From assembly GCF_004054195.1 (NCBI RefSeq), contig NZ_SBIW01000001.1:372001-436000 (forward strand): a stretch of 64,000 nucleotides of DNA. Direction: 5' to 3'. Source of the stretch: Mucilaginibacter gilvus. GTDB lineage: Bacteria; Bacteroidota; Bacteroidia; Sphingobacteriales; Sphingobacteriaceae. The notes below the pieces were generated by a model, which saw only the letters and a list, made by a program, of their open reading frames with translations, ran no database searches and was not told the DNA's origin. This document shows positions 8,292 to 16,090 of this stretch, piece by piece; the stretch's first letter is position 1, and each line of letters opens with the position of its first letter. Made by a program: the position numbers and the translations under genes.

Positions 8292-8468
8292 TTACTCTTT
8301 GTTTTTAGCTTCCTGAACCTCCAAACGAATAGCCTGGGCTAAGTTCTTAAGGTCCTGCATACCTTTACGAACACGAGTGCCTGCCGCGCTGTTACCCTTG
8401 TTATAAAATTTGTCGGCATCAGCTTCGAGGGATGCAACCAGCTCTTTTACTTCAGTAAATTTTTTCAT
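8292..8468 (-). CDS. Histone H1-like DNA-binding protein (Hc1 family)
   Basis: A 58-residue gene, short enough to be missed by length cut-offs. The translation starts MKKFTEVKELVASLEADADK and continues with a KGNSAAGTRVRKGMQDLKNLA stretch and a lysine-rich end (VQEAKNKE). This is the compact Hc1/histone H1-like family that is widespread in Bacteroidota and related to the chlamydial nucleoid protein Hc1. It probably binds DNA non-specifically and helps organise the nucleoid. It has its own AT-rich upstream region, with a near-consensus -7 sequence TAGCTTTA about 35 bp before the ATG, and shares the terminator at 8229-8260 with dapA. Confidence 0.9.
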   Translation of the reverse strand: MKKFTEVKELVASLEADADKFYNKGNSAAGTRVRKGMQDLKNLAQAIRLEVQEAKNKE

Positions 8469-8762
8469 TGTGAACTTCTTTTAAATTTTGAGGTTTATTG
8501 TTTTAATTAAAGCTAATCTAAAAGGATTTTTTTTAAATAAAAACTTTTAAAGTATAAAAATAGTGCCTTAAAAGTGGTTTTTTTCCACAATTTTATCGCG
8601 CAACGATTGCAAAATAAGATAAAGATCACATCAAAAAAAAGCCGACCCTTGGTTATTAGTTAAAAAATCCGGCCTGCAATTAACCAAAAAATAATTAAAT
8701 TACCCAACACCATATTCTTCTAAGCGCGCTGGCGAACCCCATCTAAATTATATAAAACAAGA

Positions 8763-8784
8763 GGCCCCGCAATAATGCGGGGCC
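8763..8784 (-). terminator. Terminator after the alpha-oxoamine synthase gene
   Basis: GGCCCCGC and GCGGGGCC form a perfect 8-bp stem with a 6-base loop. On the minus strand it is followed by TCTTGTTTT. It lies 35 bp past the stop codon at 8819. The rest of the spacer 8469-8818 is AT-rich and shows no gene; it contains the hc1 upstream region and one TTTTCCACA sequence at 8581-8589. Confidence 0.8.
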
Positions 8785-8818
8785 GCTTAAATATACAGGG
8801 CTATATAGGGCCTTATAC

Positions 8819-10063
8819 TTACGCTATAGCCATTTTATTCTCTTTGTAATAACCTGCCTTCAATTTCCCGGCAACTTCGCTGAAGGCATCCAGCGTACGT
8901 CCTACATCGGCCAGGGTGTGCATGGCGGTAGGGATCAAACGTAATTCAATCAAACCTTTAGGGATAACCGGGTAAACTACGATGGAACAGAAAATGCTGT
9001 AATTCTCGCGCAGATCCATAGTAAGGCTGGTGGCTTCGTTCAGTTCGCCTTTCAGGAAAACCGGGGTTACCATGGTATCGGTGATGCCGATATCAAATCC
9101 ATGCTCCACCAACCCATTCTGCAGTGCCCGGGCTATTACCCACAGCTGCTCGCGCAGTTCGGGGTTTGATTTCAGCAATTCAAAACGTTTTTTTAGGCCC
9201 AGCACCATTGGCATAGGCAATGCCTTTGCAAAAGTTTGCGAGCGCATATTATAGCGCAGGTAGTTGATGATCTCGTTATCAGACGCTACAAAAGCGCCAA
9301 TGCCTGCCATTGATTTGGCGAAGGTGCCAAAGTATACATCCACACCTTCAATACAATCCTGCTCCTCGTGCGTGCCGGCACCGGTTGGGCCCATGGTACC
9401 AAAACCATGCGCGTCATCAATTAGCAAACGGAAGTTATATTTTTCTTTAAGCGCAATAATCTCTTTAAGTTTACCCTGCGCACCCGACATGCCGAAAACA
9501 CCTTCGGTGATCAGCAGGATACCGCCACCGGTTTGCTCGGTAAGCTTTGTGGCGCGTTCCAGCTGTTTTTCGCAGCTTTCGATATCATTATGCTGGTATA
9601 CAAAACGCTTGCCCATGTGCAGGCGAACGCCGTCTACAATACAGGCGTGAGATTCGGCATCGTAAACAACAACGTCGTTACGGTCTACCAATGCATCTAT
9701 TATCGATACCATGCCCTGGTAGCCATAGTTCAGTAAAAAAGCTGCATCCTTGCCCACAAACTCAGCAAGGTTATTTTCCAGCTCTTCGTGGTGTTTGGTG
9801 TTACCGCTCATCATACGGGCACCCATTGGGTAGGCCATGCCGTAATCAGCAGCGGCCTGCGCATCAGCCTGGCGAACTTCGGGATGGTTAGCTAAACCAA
9901 GATAATTATTAAGGCTCCAAACCAGGTGTTCTTTGCCATTGAACATCATGTGCGGATGTATCTCCCCCTCCAGGCGCGGGAACGAAAAATACCCGTGCGA
10001 CCATTTCTGATGCTGCCCTATAGGGCCGCCCATGTTTTTATTTATTTTATCAAACAGATCCAA
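8819..10063 (-). CDS. PLP-dependent alpha-oxoamine synthase (SPT/KBL/BioF family)
   Basis: A 414-residue fold-type I PLP enzyme of the family that condenses an amino acid with an acyl-CoA or acyl-ACP with loss of CO2. The PLP lysine is K250 (GTFAKSMAG), the PLP-binding DDAHGFG is at 216-222 and the stacking histidine is H139 (DAESHACIVDG). The N-terminus (GHGYFSFPRLEGEIHP type) differs from BioF and resembles a Bacteroidota-specific branch. Candidate roles are sphingolipid or sulfonolipid base synthesis, or 2-amino-3-ketobutyrate ligase; the sequence alone does not decide. The start is TTG at 10063, supported by a perfect promoter at 10099-10129; an internal ATG ten codons later would cut conserved sequence. 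It stands alone in transcription. Confidence 0.88.
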   Translation of the reverse strand: MDLFDKINKNMGGPIGQHQKWSHGYFSFPRLEGEIHPHMMFNGKEHLVWSLNNYLGLANHPEVRQADAQAAADYGMAYPMGARMMSGNTKHHEELENNLAEFVGKDAAFLLNYGYQGMVSIIDALVDRNDVVVYDAESHACIVDGVRLHMGKRFVYQHNDIESCEKQLERATKLTEQTGGGILLITEGVFGMSGAQGKLKEIIALKEKYNFRLLIDDAHGFGTMGPTGAGTHEEQDCIEGVDVYFGTFAKSMAGIGAFVASDNEIINYLRYNMRSQTFAKALPMPMVLGLKKRFELLKSNPELREQLWVIARALQNGLVEHGFDIGITDTMVTPVFLKGELNEATSLTMDLRENYSIFCSIVVYPVIPKGLIELRLIPTAMHTLADVGRTLDAFSEVAGKLKAGYYKENKMAIA

Positions 10064-10098
10064 ATTGCAAATCCTTTAATGGTAATTATATTTTATTG

Positions 10099-10129
10099 CA
10101 AATATACCCATAAAACGCCCCCTATCAAA
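10099..10129 (-). promoter_or_regulatory. Bacteroidota-type promoter of the alpha-oxoamine synthase gene
   Basis: On the minus strand TTTG, exactly 19 bases, then TATATTTG, a full match to the -33/-7 consensus. The -7 box ends 35 bases before the TTG start codon at 10063, which supports that start. Confidence 0.8.
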
Positions 10130-10163
10130 CGTTATTACTTTTTATGATAGTTTATAACGAAGG

Positions 10164-10288
10164 GGTTCATGGGTGATGGTTCATTGCTCATAGCGAAGAA
10201 TTATGGTGGATTATTGGGAAAGGCTGGAAAAGAAAAAAGGCCCGAATATCGAGCCTCTTTCCTTACTATGAACTATGATCCATGAACC
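10164..10288. repeat. Inverted repeat pair flanking the ftsZ terminator, family D (GGTTCATGG)
   Basis: The left arm (10164-10185, GGTTCATGGGTGATGGTTCA) and the right arm (10267-10288) are inverted copies with few mismatches, 81 bp apart. The right arm ends five bases from the ftsZ stop codon. The arrangement copies the inverted pairs seen in the dcw spacers but with a different sequence. Confidence 0.7.
10233..10255 (-). terminator. Terminator at the end of the dcw cluster, after ftsZ
   Basis: On the minus strand GGCTCGA, three bases, TCGGGCC, then TTTTTT. It lies 38 bp after the ftsZ stop codon and is the likely end of the dcw transcript. Confidence 0.85.
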
Positions 10289-10293
10289 AAAGA

Positions 10294-11910
10294 CTAATCT
10301 ACGTTATCGTGCAGGAAAGAATTGTTGTTCTTTATTTCTGTTTTGCCGTCGCTATCGGTCATTAACGAGAAGCGAGAGATCTGGCTTTCGTCAGACTGCG
10401 GGGTTTGCTGCAGCGCTACTTCCTTACGTTTGTAAGCGGGTACGTTCTCCATCTCCTGGATGTTGCCGTTACGCAGTTTCATGCTCAGGTCCTTTAAGCG
10501 CATGATGCGCTCGCGCGATTTACGCAGCTGCTCTTCTATCGATTCGTCAGTTTTGTTTTCGTCGGCGTTTGCAATAGGTTCAGGCTCTGGCTCTGGTTTC
10601 CTTTCTTCCATAACAGGCGGCGGGGTAAAATCCATCACCGTTTCGGTTATTTTAAAGGTAAAGCCCGAATCATCCTGTGGCTCATCGGCAATTTCTTCCG
10701 GCTCTTCTTCGGTTAGGTTAAAACGTACAACTTCGCGCTGCTCGGCTTTATCCTGCTCTTCTGCTTTCGCAAACAGATCGAACAAGCCGGTTTGCTTAGG
10801 TGCGTCCTTCATTTTCATGAAAGGCTGGCTTGCCATTTCCGCGTCAGGTTTTACTGCGTTGATAAACTCGTTTACCGGTTTTACCATTGGCGCAGGCTCG
10901 GGCATAAGCATGCTCACTACCTTTTTGTTGCTATGCTCTTTTTCGCGTTCGTCTTTAGTTTGGAAACCGGTTGCAATAATGGTAACCGATAAAGCTTCGC
11001 CCAAGTTATCATCCTTACAATTACCCCATATCAGGTCGGCAGCCAAACCGGCTTCTTCCTGTATGTAATCGGTAATTATGGTCACTTCATCCATGGTCAC
11101 TTCGTTTTCGCCCGAAGTAATATTTAACAGGATGTAGCGTGCGCCTTCAATTTCGTTATCCTTTAACAACGGAGACGCCAAAGCACCTTCAACCGCTTTT
11201 AATGCGCGGTTCTCGCCATCGGCAGTACAGCTCCCCATTATGGATACGCCACTGTCTTTCATAACGGTACGCACATCCTTAAAATCCACGTTGATATAAC
11301 CCGGCAGCGTGATGATCTCGGCAATGCCTTTTGCGGCAGTTGTTAAAATATCATCGGCCTGGCCAAATGCCGAACTCATGGTTAAGTTACCAAAGATCTG
11401 GCGCAGCCTGTCGTTAGAGATCACCAGGAACGAATCCACATATTTCTTCAGTTCTTCCATACCCTCTTCGGCCTGCATACGGCGGCGTTTGCCTTCGAAT
11501 GAGAACGGCGTGGTGATGATACCTACTGTTAAAATATCCAGTTCGCGCGCGGCTTTGGCAATAATAGGGCTTGCGCCCGTACCAGTACCACCGCCCATAC
11601 CTGCTGTAATAAACAGCATTTTGGTATTAGAGCCGAGCATCTGTTTAATGTCGTCGATATTCTCGATTGCCGAGTTTTTGCCTACTTCGGGTATTGAGCC
11701 CGCGCCCATACCTTCGGTTAAGCTTGCGCCCAATTGTACCTTATTGGGGATGGGGCTAAGCTCCAATGCCTGCGCATCGGTGTTACATATAATGAAGTCG
11801 ACACCCTTGATACCTTGCCTGTACATGTGGTTAACAGCGTTGCCGCCACCACCGCCAACACCAATTACCTTGATGATCGCCGATTTTTCCTTTAACATCT
11901 CAAACTGCAT
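10294..11910 (-). CDS. ftsZ: Cell division GTPase FtsZ
   Basis: A 538-residue tubulin-like GTPase that polymerises into the cytokinetic Z ring. The GTPase core covers about residues 10-325, with GVGGGGGNAV (17-26), the tubulin signature GGGTGTG (106-112) and the T7-loop region near VDFKDVRTVMK. A long, acidic and proline-containing linker (about 330-490) leads to a conserved C-terminal end, NNSFLHDNVD. The tail is longer than in E. coli (383 residues), as is usual for Bacteroidota. The start MQFEMLKEKS matches the family. It is the last gene of the dcw cluster, 154 bp after ftsA; that spacer holds DnaA-box-like sequences. Confidence 0.98.
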   Translation of the reverse strand: MQFEMLKEKSAIIKVIGVGGGGGNAVNHMYRQGIKGVDFIICNTDAQALELSPIPNKVQLGASLTEGMGAGSIPEVGKNSAIENIDDIKQMLGSNTKMLFITAGMGGGTGTGASPIIAKAARELDILTVGIITTPFSFEGKRRRMQAEEGMEELKKYVDSFLVISNDRLRQIFGNLTMSSAFGQADDILTTAAKGIAEIITLPGYINVDFKDVRTVMKDSGVSIMGSCTADGENRALKAVEGALASPLLKDNEIEGARYILLNITSGENEVTMDEVTIITDYIQEEAGLAADLIWGNCKDDNLGEALSVTIIATGFQTKDEREKEHSNKKVVSMLMPEPAPMVKPVNEFINAVKPDAEMASQPFMKMKDAPKQTGLFDLFAKAEEQDKAEQREVVRFNLTEEEPEEIADEPQDDSGFTFKITETVMDFTPPPVMEERKPEPEPEPIANADENKTDESIEEQLRKSRERIMRLKDLSMKLRNGNIQEMENVPAYKRKEVALQQTPQSDESQISRFSLMTDSDGKTEIKNNNSFLHDNVD

Positions 11911-11976
11911 AATCCTTGTTTTTCAGTTGTTTGTGGATTGATGATTAGATAGAATTCCTTAATGTAATGATAGGGG

Positions 11977-12019
11977 TTTTTCCACAGGGTTTTTCCACAA
12001 ATGTGTACAATGTGGAAAA
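11977..12019. promoter_or_regulatory. Cluster of DnaA-box-like sequences between ftsA and ftsZ
   Basis: TTTTCCACA occurs at 11978-11986 and 11991-11999, and its inverse TGTGGAAAA at 12011-12019. All three match the loose DnaA-box pattern TTWTNCACA. Read toward ftsZ, the first two form a tandem 13-bp direct repeat, TGTGGAAAAACCC. The cluster lies 67-109 bases upstream of the ftsZ start, where a promoter would be expected. DnaA binding is an inference. Confidence 0.45.
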
Positions 12020-12064
12020 GTTAGTTAATGTGAATAAAAATTAACTCGCCCTTTTCAAACAATC

Positions 12065-13411
12065 CTATTTCAAAAAGTCCTCATCCTTTATATCATCCTT
12101 AATAAATTTCTTACCCGATTCTAATATTTTGCCCAACAGACCAAATTTGCGGTCGTCGGTATACTTCGCTTTTTCTATTTTGGCAGCTGCAGGTGCTACC
12201 TGTGTAATGCTGTTGTATTCCATCTTCTGGATCCCTTTTATCAGCAGGCCTATGCCTGTTGCAAAGGTTGGGCTTTGCAGTTCCTCATATATATTCTTCG
12301 GCAGGCTTTCGTTCTTGGCCAGGTGTTCGTTAGGGTAACCTATGCGGCAATCTAACCCGGTTACAAACTCTATCAGCTGGGTTAAGTGCTTTAACTGAGC
12401 ACCACCGCCTGTTACTACTATACCACCAATCAGTTTCTTTTCGTAGCCGGATGATTTTATTTCATAGTAAACATGCTCTATGATCTCTTCCATACGGGCC
12501 TGTATCACAAAGGCCAGGTTTTTAACCGAGATCTCCTTTGGTTCGCGGCCGCGTAAACCCGGCACACAAACTATTTCGTTCTCTTTATTCTCCTCTGCCA
12601 GTGCCGAACCAAACCTTACTTTTAGTTGCTCCGCGATGTTGCGCATAACCGAGCAGCCTTCGCGGATGTCTTCGGTAACGCTGTTACCCCCAAAAGGAAT
12701 AACCGCAGTATGGCGAATGATGCCTTCGTGGAAGATAGCCACATCGGTAGTACCACCACCAATATCAACCAATACAATACCAGCCTCTTTTTCCTCGTCG
12801 CTCAAAACCGATTCCGAAGATGCCAATGGTTCCAGGATCAGTTCCTGGCTTTCCAGCTGTGCCTTGGTAACACACTTTACAATATTTTTGATAGCCGTAA
12901 CCTGGCCGGAGATGATGTGGAAGTTTGCTTCCAAACGCACGCCTGCCATGCCAATCGGGTCTTTAATACCCGGCTCGCTGTCTACCGTAAATTCCTGCGG
13001 CAACACGTGGATGATCTCCTCGCCCGGGGGCATCACCAGGTTGTACATATCCTCAACCAGTTTATCTATATCCTTACGGCCAATTTCTGTGTTCAGATCC
13101 TTACGGGTTATCAGCCCGCGGTGTTGTAAGCTTTTTATATGCTGCCCCGCAATACCCACGTTCACTATCCTTATCTCCACGTTTGATTGCGCGCCGGCCA
13201 CATCTACTGCCTGGGTAATACCCTGCACCGTTTTATCGATGTTGGATACCACGCCGCGCGTAACCCCCGCCGATTCGGCTTTGCCTATACCCAGCACTTC
13301 AATTTTGCCGTTTTTACTGCGGCGACCAACAATAGCACAAATTTTAGTAGTGCCAATATCCAGCCCCACTACAATTGGCGAACTTTTTTCTTGCGTTGAA
13401 CTTTTGTCCAT
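12065..13411 (-). CDS. ftsA: Cell division protein FtsA
   Basis: A 448-residue actin-like ATPase that anchors FtsZ filaments to the membrane and recruits later division proteins. The phosphate-1 motif is VVGLDIGTTKICAIVGR (about 14-30), the SHS2/1C insertion follows, and the phosphate-2 and adenosine motifs are GIVLVDIGGGTTDVA and GGIVVTGGGAQLKH. The C-terminus ends in a lysine-rich helix (GKILESGKKFIKDDIKDEDF) that may serve as the membrane anchor. It follows ftsQ; the ftsQ stop that would be expected without the frameshift lies only 4 bases upstream of this ATG. Confidence 0.98.
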   Translation of the reverse strand: MDKSSTQEKSSPIVVGLDIGTTKICAIVGRRSKNGKIEVLGIGKAESAGVTRGVVSNIDKTVQGITQAVDVAGAQSNVEIRIVNVGIAGQHIKSLQHRGLITRKDLNTEIGRKDIDKLVEDMYNLVMPPGEEIIHVLPQEFTVDSEPGIKDPIGMAGVRLEANFHIISGQVTAIKNIVKCVTKAQLESQELILEPLASSESVLSDEEKEAGIVLVDIGGGTTDVAIFHEGIIRHTAVIPFGGNSVTEDIREGCSVMRNIAEQLKVRFGSALAEENKENEIVCVPGLRGREPKEISVKNLAFVIQARMEEIIEHVYYEIKSSGYEKKLIGGIVVTGGGAQLKHLTQLIEFVTGLDCRIGYPNEHLAKNESLPKNIYEELQSPTFATGIGLLIKGIQKMEYNSITQVAPAAAKIEKAKYTDDRKFGLLGKILESGKKFIKDDIKDEDFLK

Positions 13412-13415
13412 ATTG

Positions 13416-13625
13416 TTATTTTTTAATAGATGTCTTTTTATCGGTTTTCTTCTCTGCGGCTTTCTTTACCACCGGTTTGCTTGTTGCCGGTTTCTTGTCT
13501 GCCTTTTTTTTGTTCTCTGCCGGCTTATCCGCTTTTGTTGTGGCGGGCTTATGTGCCGGCTTTTTACTTGCCACGTAACTGGCAATTACGTCCTCCGCTA
13601 CCGGGGGCGTATGTGTAACGGGTTT
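13416..13625 (-). pseudogene. Displaced C-terminal tail of FtsQ (out of frame by one base)
   Basis: About 70 codons downstream of the break stay open in the neighbouring frame and end with TAA at 13416-13418, just before the ftsA ATG. The translation is a Lys/Pro/Ala-rich tail (PVTHTPPVAEDVIASYVASK, then repeated KPA, KKADKKPA and KKTDKKTSIKK units), the same composition as the in-frame FtsQ tail. The break falls in a tandem TPKPV repeat: one unit reads ACGCCAAAGCCGGT and the next ACGCCAAACCCGTT, one base short. Restoring one base joins the frames. It may be a true mutation, a slippage variant or a sequencing error. Confidence 0.75.
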
Positions 13626-14650
13626 GGCGTTACCGGCTTTGGCGTTACGGCCCGGTGTACAACAGGCTTTGGTTCCGCTGTTTTATGTTCTGCCGGCTTT
13701 ACCGCAACAGGTTTAGCTTCGGCAGGTTTTTCGTCTGTAACGTTATCCGCCTTGTTAACGATGGATTCTGTAATAACCGGTTCGCTTTTTACCCTGTTCA
13801 TTCGCACTGCACGTACAGAGTCTTCTGCGGCGCGTTTTGCCTTTTCCTTTACCGTATTAAGGGAATCTACCAGGGTTTGGTTTTTAACGCCTATTACCTG
13901 GTTGTTGTATTTAATGTTGATGACTTTATAAGCATCCCAACCTACCATAGGCAAAGCCTTTTGGTAAAATGCTTTGAGGTTGCCAAAGCGCAGTTCCAGT
14001 GAATCTGCCGTTCCCAGTAAGATCCGTTGGTTACCTACCCGGGGGATCAGCTCTATCTCATGATCTTTGTTAATATAGATCTGTGCTATCTGCGCATCCC
14101 AAAGCGAATCGTTACGGATAAAATCGGCCGTTTTAAAAAGGTCCCTGGCCAATGCTGTGTGCAGCGAATCTACCTTGTTGGCAAAAAGCTCGTCTATAAA
14201 ACCGTTGGCTGCAATTACCCTCGCGGTAAAGTTTTGCGATAGCGGCATCTTTAAACCATGCTGATCAACGTAAAAATCCTGGTCGAAACGGTTCATCACC
14301 CTTAATATGGGCTGGCGCTGGCTTACTTCAACCTGTATCACACCATCCATATCGGCATAAACCTTGGCAAACTCAATAAAAGGGTTGTTTTTCAGTTTTG
14401 TTTCCAGGTCGTGCAGGTCTATAGTTTCTATACGGCGGCCAATAAGCGTATGGCTGTCCATTTGCAAAATATGGTCAACCTCCTGCCTGTCTATAAAGTA
14501 ATGACTACCCGGTATGTAAACCTTAATGGCCGAGCAAACCACCTCATTTTTTTTAATGGATATGAAACTCATCAGCACCACCAAACCGGCCAGGCTGAGT
14601 GTCCAGCCTAATCCAATTAACAATGGTTTCCAAATACGTTTCTTAAACAT
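13598..14650 (-). CDS. ftsQ: Cell division protein FtsQ, tail probably truncated by frameshift
   Basis: A 350-residue bitopic division protein. It has a short basic N-terminus, one membrane helix (about residues 9-31), a POTRA-like domain (from about VVCSAIKVYIPG to the VSQRQPILRVMN segment) and a beta domain, then a C-terminal tail of Lys/Pro/Ala repeats from about residue 275. It links early and late division proteins at the septum. The reading frame ends at 13598 in IRPR, but the tail continues in another frame to 13416, so about 65 residues of repetitive tail are lost or misread. The folded domains are intact. It overlaps murC by 8 bp. Confidence 0.95.
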   Translation of the reverse strand: MFKKRIWKPLLIGLGWTLSLAGLVVLMSFISIKKNEVVCSAIKVYIPGSHYFIDRQEVDHILQMDSHTLIGRRIETIDLHDLETKLKNNPFIEFAKVYADMDGVIQVEVSQRQPILRVMNRFDQDFYVDQHGLKMPLSQNFTARVIAANGFIDELFANKVDSLHTALARDLFKTADFIRNDSLWDAQIAQIYINKDHEIELIPRVGNQRILLGTADSLELRFGNLKAFYQKALPMVGWDAYKVINIKYNNQVIGVKNQTLVDSLNTVKEKAKRAAEDSVRAVRMNRVKSEPVITESIVNKADNVTDEKPAEAKPVAVKPAEHKTAEPKPVVHRAVTPKPVTPNPLHIRPR

Positions 14651-15998
14651 GTTGTAATATCTCTCTTAATGGGTTTACCAATGTATCTATATCTCCTGCG
14701 CCTACGGTTAAAAGCAGCTCAGGTCTTTCATTTTTGATGATACCGAGACTCTCCTGTTTGCCTACAAGGCGCTTGTTTTCCAGTTTCATCAGGTTCAGCA
14801 CCATATTGCTGTCCACACCCGGTATTGGCAGCTCGCGGGCCGGGTAAATCTCCAGCATCAAAAGCTCATCGGCCATATCCAGCACTTCTGCAAAGCCGTC
14901 CACAAAATCGCGGGTGCGGGTAAATAAATGCGGCTGAAACATCACCGTTAACTTCTTATCCGGGTAGAGCCTTTTTACCGATGTAATGGCCGCCCGCAAT
15001 TCCTCGGGATGGTGCGCATAATCATCTATATAAATGTGCCCTTCGTTTTTAACAATATACTCGAACCGGCGCTTTACCCCTTTAAATGAACCCAATGCTT
15101 CGCGGATAGCGTCGCCCGAGATCTCTAACCTTAACGATGCTTCGATAGCGGCTACCGCGTTCTCTATATTGTGCAAACCCGCTATACCCATCCTGATGTT
15201 TGGGATGGCGGTTGAACCGTTATCAAAATCGAAATGGAAGTTGCCCTCTTCGATACGGATGTTACTGCCCATGGCGCCGGCTTCGCCGTTTACGGTGTAA
15301 GTAAAACCTTCGGCCAGCGGCAGGCCCTTTTTATAGATGAGCACACCGCCCGGCTTTATCTGCGAAGCAAACAACCTGAACGATTCTTCGAGGTGCGAGT
15401 GGTCTCCATAGATATCCAAATGATCGGCATCCATAGAGGTGATAATGGCGGTATCCGGACTCAGCGTTAAAAACGACCTGTCATACTCGTCTGCCTCAAC
15501 TACTACAATATCGTTTTTTCCATACAGCACATTGGTGTTGTAGTTGGATGAAATACCACCCAAAAAAGCCGAGCAATCTTTGCCCGAATCTTTCAGGATA
15601 TGCGCTATCATGCACGAGGTAGTGGTTTTACCATGGGTGCCTGCCACCGCTATGGTGAACATGCCCCTGCTGATGATCCCCAATACCTGCGAACGTTTCT
15701 GCAGATCGAACGCTTTGGTTTTAAAATAATTCAGAATTTGAGAATCCTTGGGGATGGCCGGCGTATAGATCACCAATGTGCCGTCGCAAGGCTGCTGAAA
15801 ACTCATTGGGATCCAATCCAGCCTGTCCTCAAATACTACCCGGATGCCTTCGTTATGCAGGGCATCGGTTAAGGGGGTGCTGGTTTTATCGTATCCACAT
15901 ACAACACAACCCAAATGATGGAAATAGCGCGCAAGGCCGCTCATGCCTATGCCGCCTATGCCTACCAGGTAAACCCGCTGTATGTTTTTTAATTCCAT
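14643..15998 (-). CDS. murC: UDP-N-acetylmuramate--L-alanine ligase
   Basis: A 451-residue cytoplasmic ligase that adds L-alanine to UDP-MurNAc, the first amino acid of the peptidoglycan stem. The N-terminal UDP-binding motif is LVGIGGIGMSGLA (11-23), the ATP loop AGTHGKTTT is at 119-127, and the C-terminal domain has the DDYAHHPEE and FQPHLFTRT motifs typical of MurC. The length is normal. It lies 92 bp downstream of murG, with a terminator-like hairpin in the spacer, and overlaps ftsQ by 8 bp. Confidence 0.98.
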   Translation of the reverse strand: MELKNIQRVYLVGIGGIGMSGLARYFHHLGCVVCGYDKTSTPLTDALHNEGIRVVFEDRLDWIPMSFQQPCDGTLVIYTPAIPKDSQILNYFKTKAFDLQKRSQVLGIISRGMFTIAVAGTHGKTTTSCMIAHILKDSGKDCSAFLGGISSNYNTNVLYGKNDIVVVEADEYDRSFLTLSPDTAIITSMDADHLDIYGDHSHLEESFRLFASQIKPGGVLIYKKGLPLAEGFTYTVNGEAGAMGSNIRIEEGNFHFDFDNGSTAIPNIRMGIAGLHNIENAVAAIEASLRLEISGDAIREALGSFKGVKRRFEYIVKNEGHIYIDDYAHHPEELRAAITSVKRLYPDKKLTVMFQPHLFTRTRDFVDGFAEVLDMADELLMLEIYPARELPIPGVDSNMVLNLMKLENKRLVGKQESLGIIKNERPELLLTVGAGDIDTLVNPLREILQHV

Positions 15999-16050
15999 TG
16001 TCTTATTTCTTTAAAAACCTCTATTCTCCAATCAACTATTCACTAACCAT

Positions 16051-16086
16051 AAAAAAGGCTATCCCCGCGTTCTACGGGGATTAGCC
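16051..16086 (-). terminator. Terminator-like hairpin inside the dcw cluster, murG-murC spacer
   Basis: On the minus strand GGCTAATCCCCG, seven bases, CGGGGATAGCC, then TTTTTT. The 11-bp stem with one bulge and a direct T-run has the form of a rho-independent terminator. It starts 5 bases after the murG stop codon, and murC begins 52 bases after its T-run. It may attenuate expression of murC-ftsQ-ftsA-ftsZ or define a 3' end followed by a new promoter. Confidence 0.75.
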
Positions 16087-16090
16087 AGAT

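Noticed and set aside
8579..8600. A single DnaA-box-like TTTTCCACA upstream of hc1 as part of a replication origin
   Set aside because: Only one box, with no dnaA or dnaN gene and no AT-rich unwinding element nearby.
10460..11941. Plus-strand open frames opposite ftsZ (for example 10460-11068 and 11309-11941)
   Set aside because: The opposite strand encodes a textbook FtsZ; the translations have low-complexity Ser/Leu-rich sequence and no start context.
12480..13931. A long plus-strand open frame (483 codons) opposite ftsA and ftsQ
   Set aside because: It is antisense to two clear dcw genes, its translation is rich in Ser, Leu and Cys without domains, and it is a by-product of codon use on the other strand.
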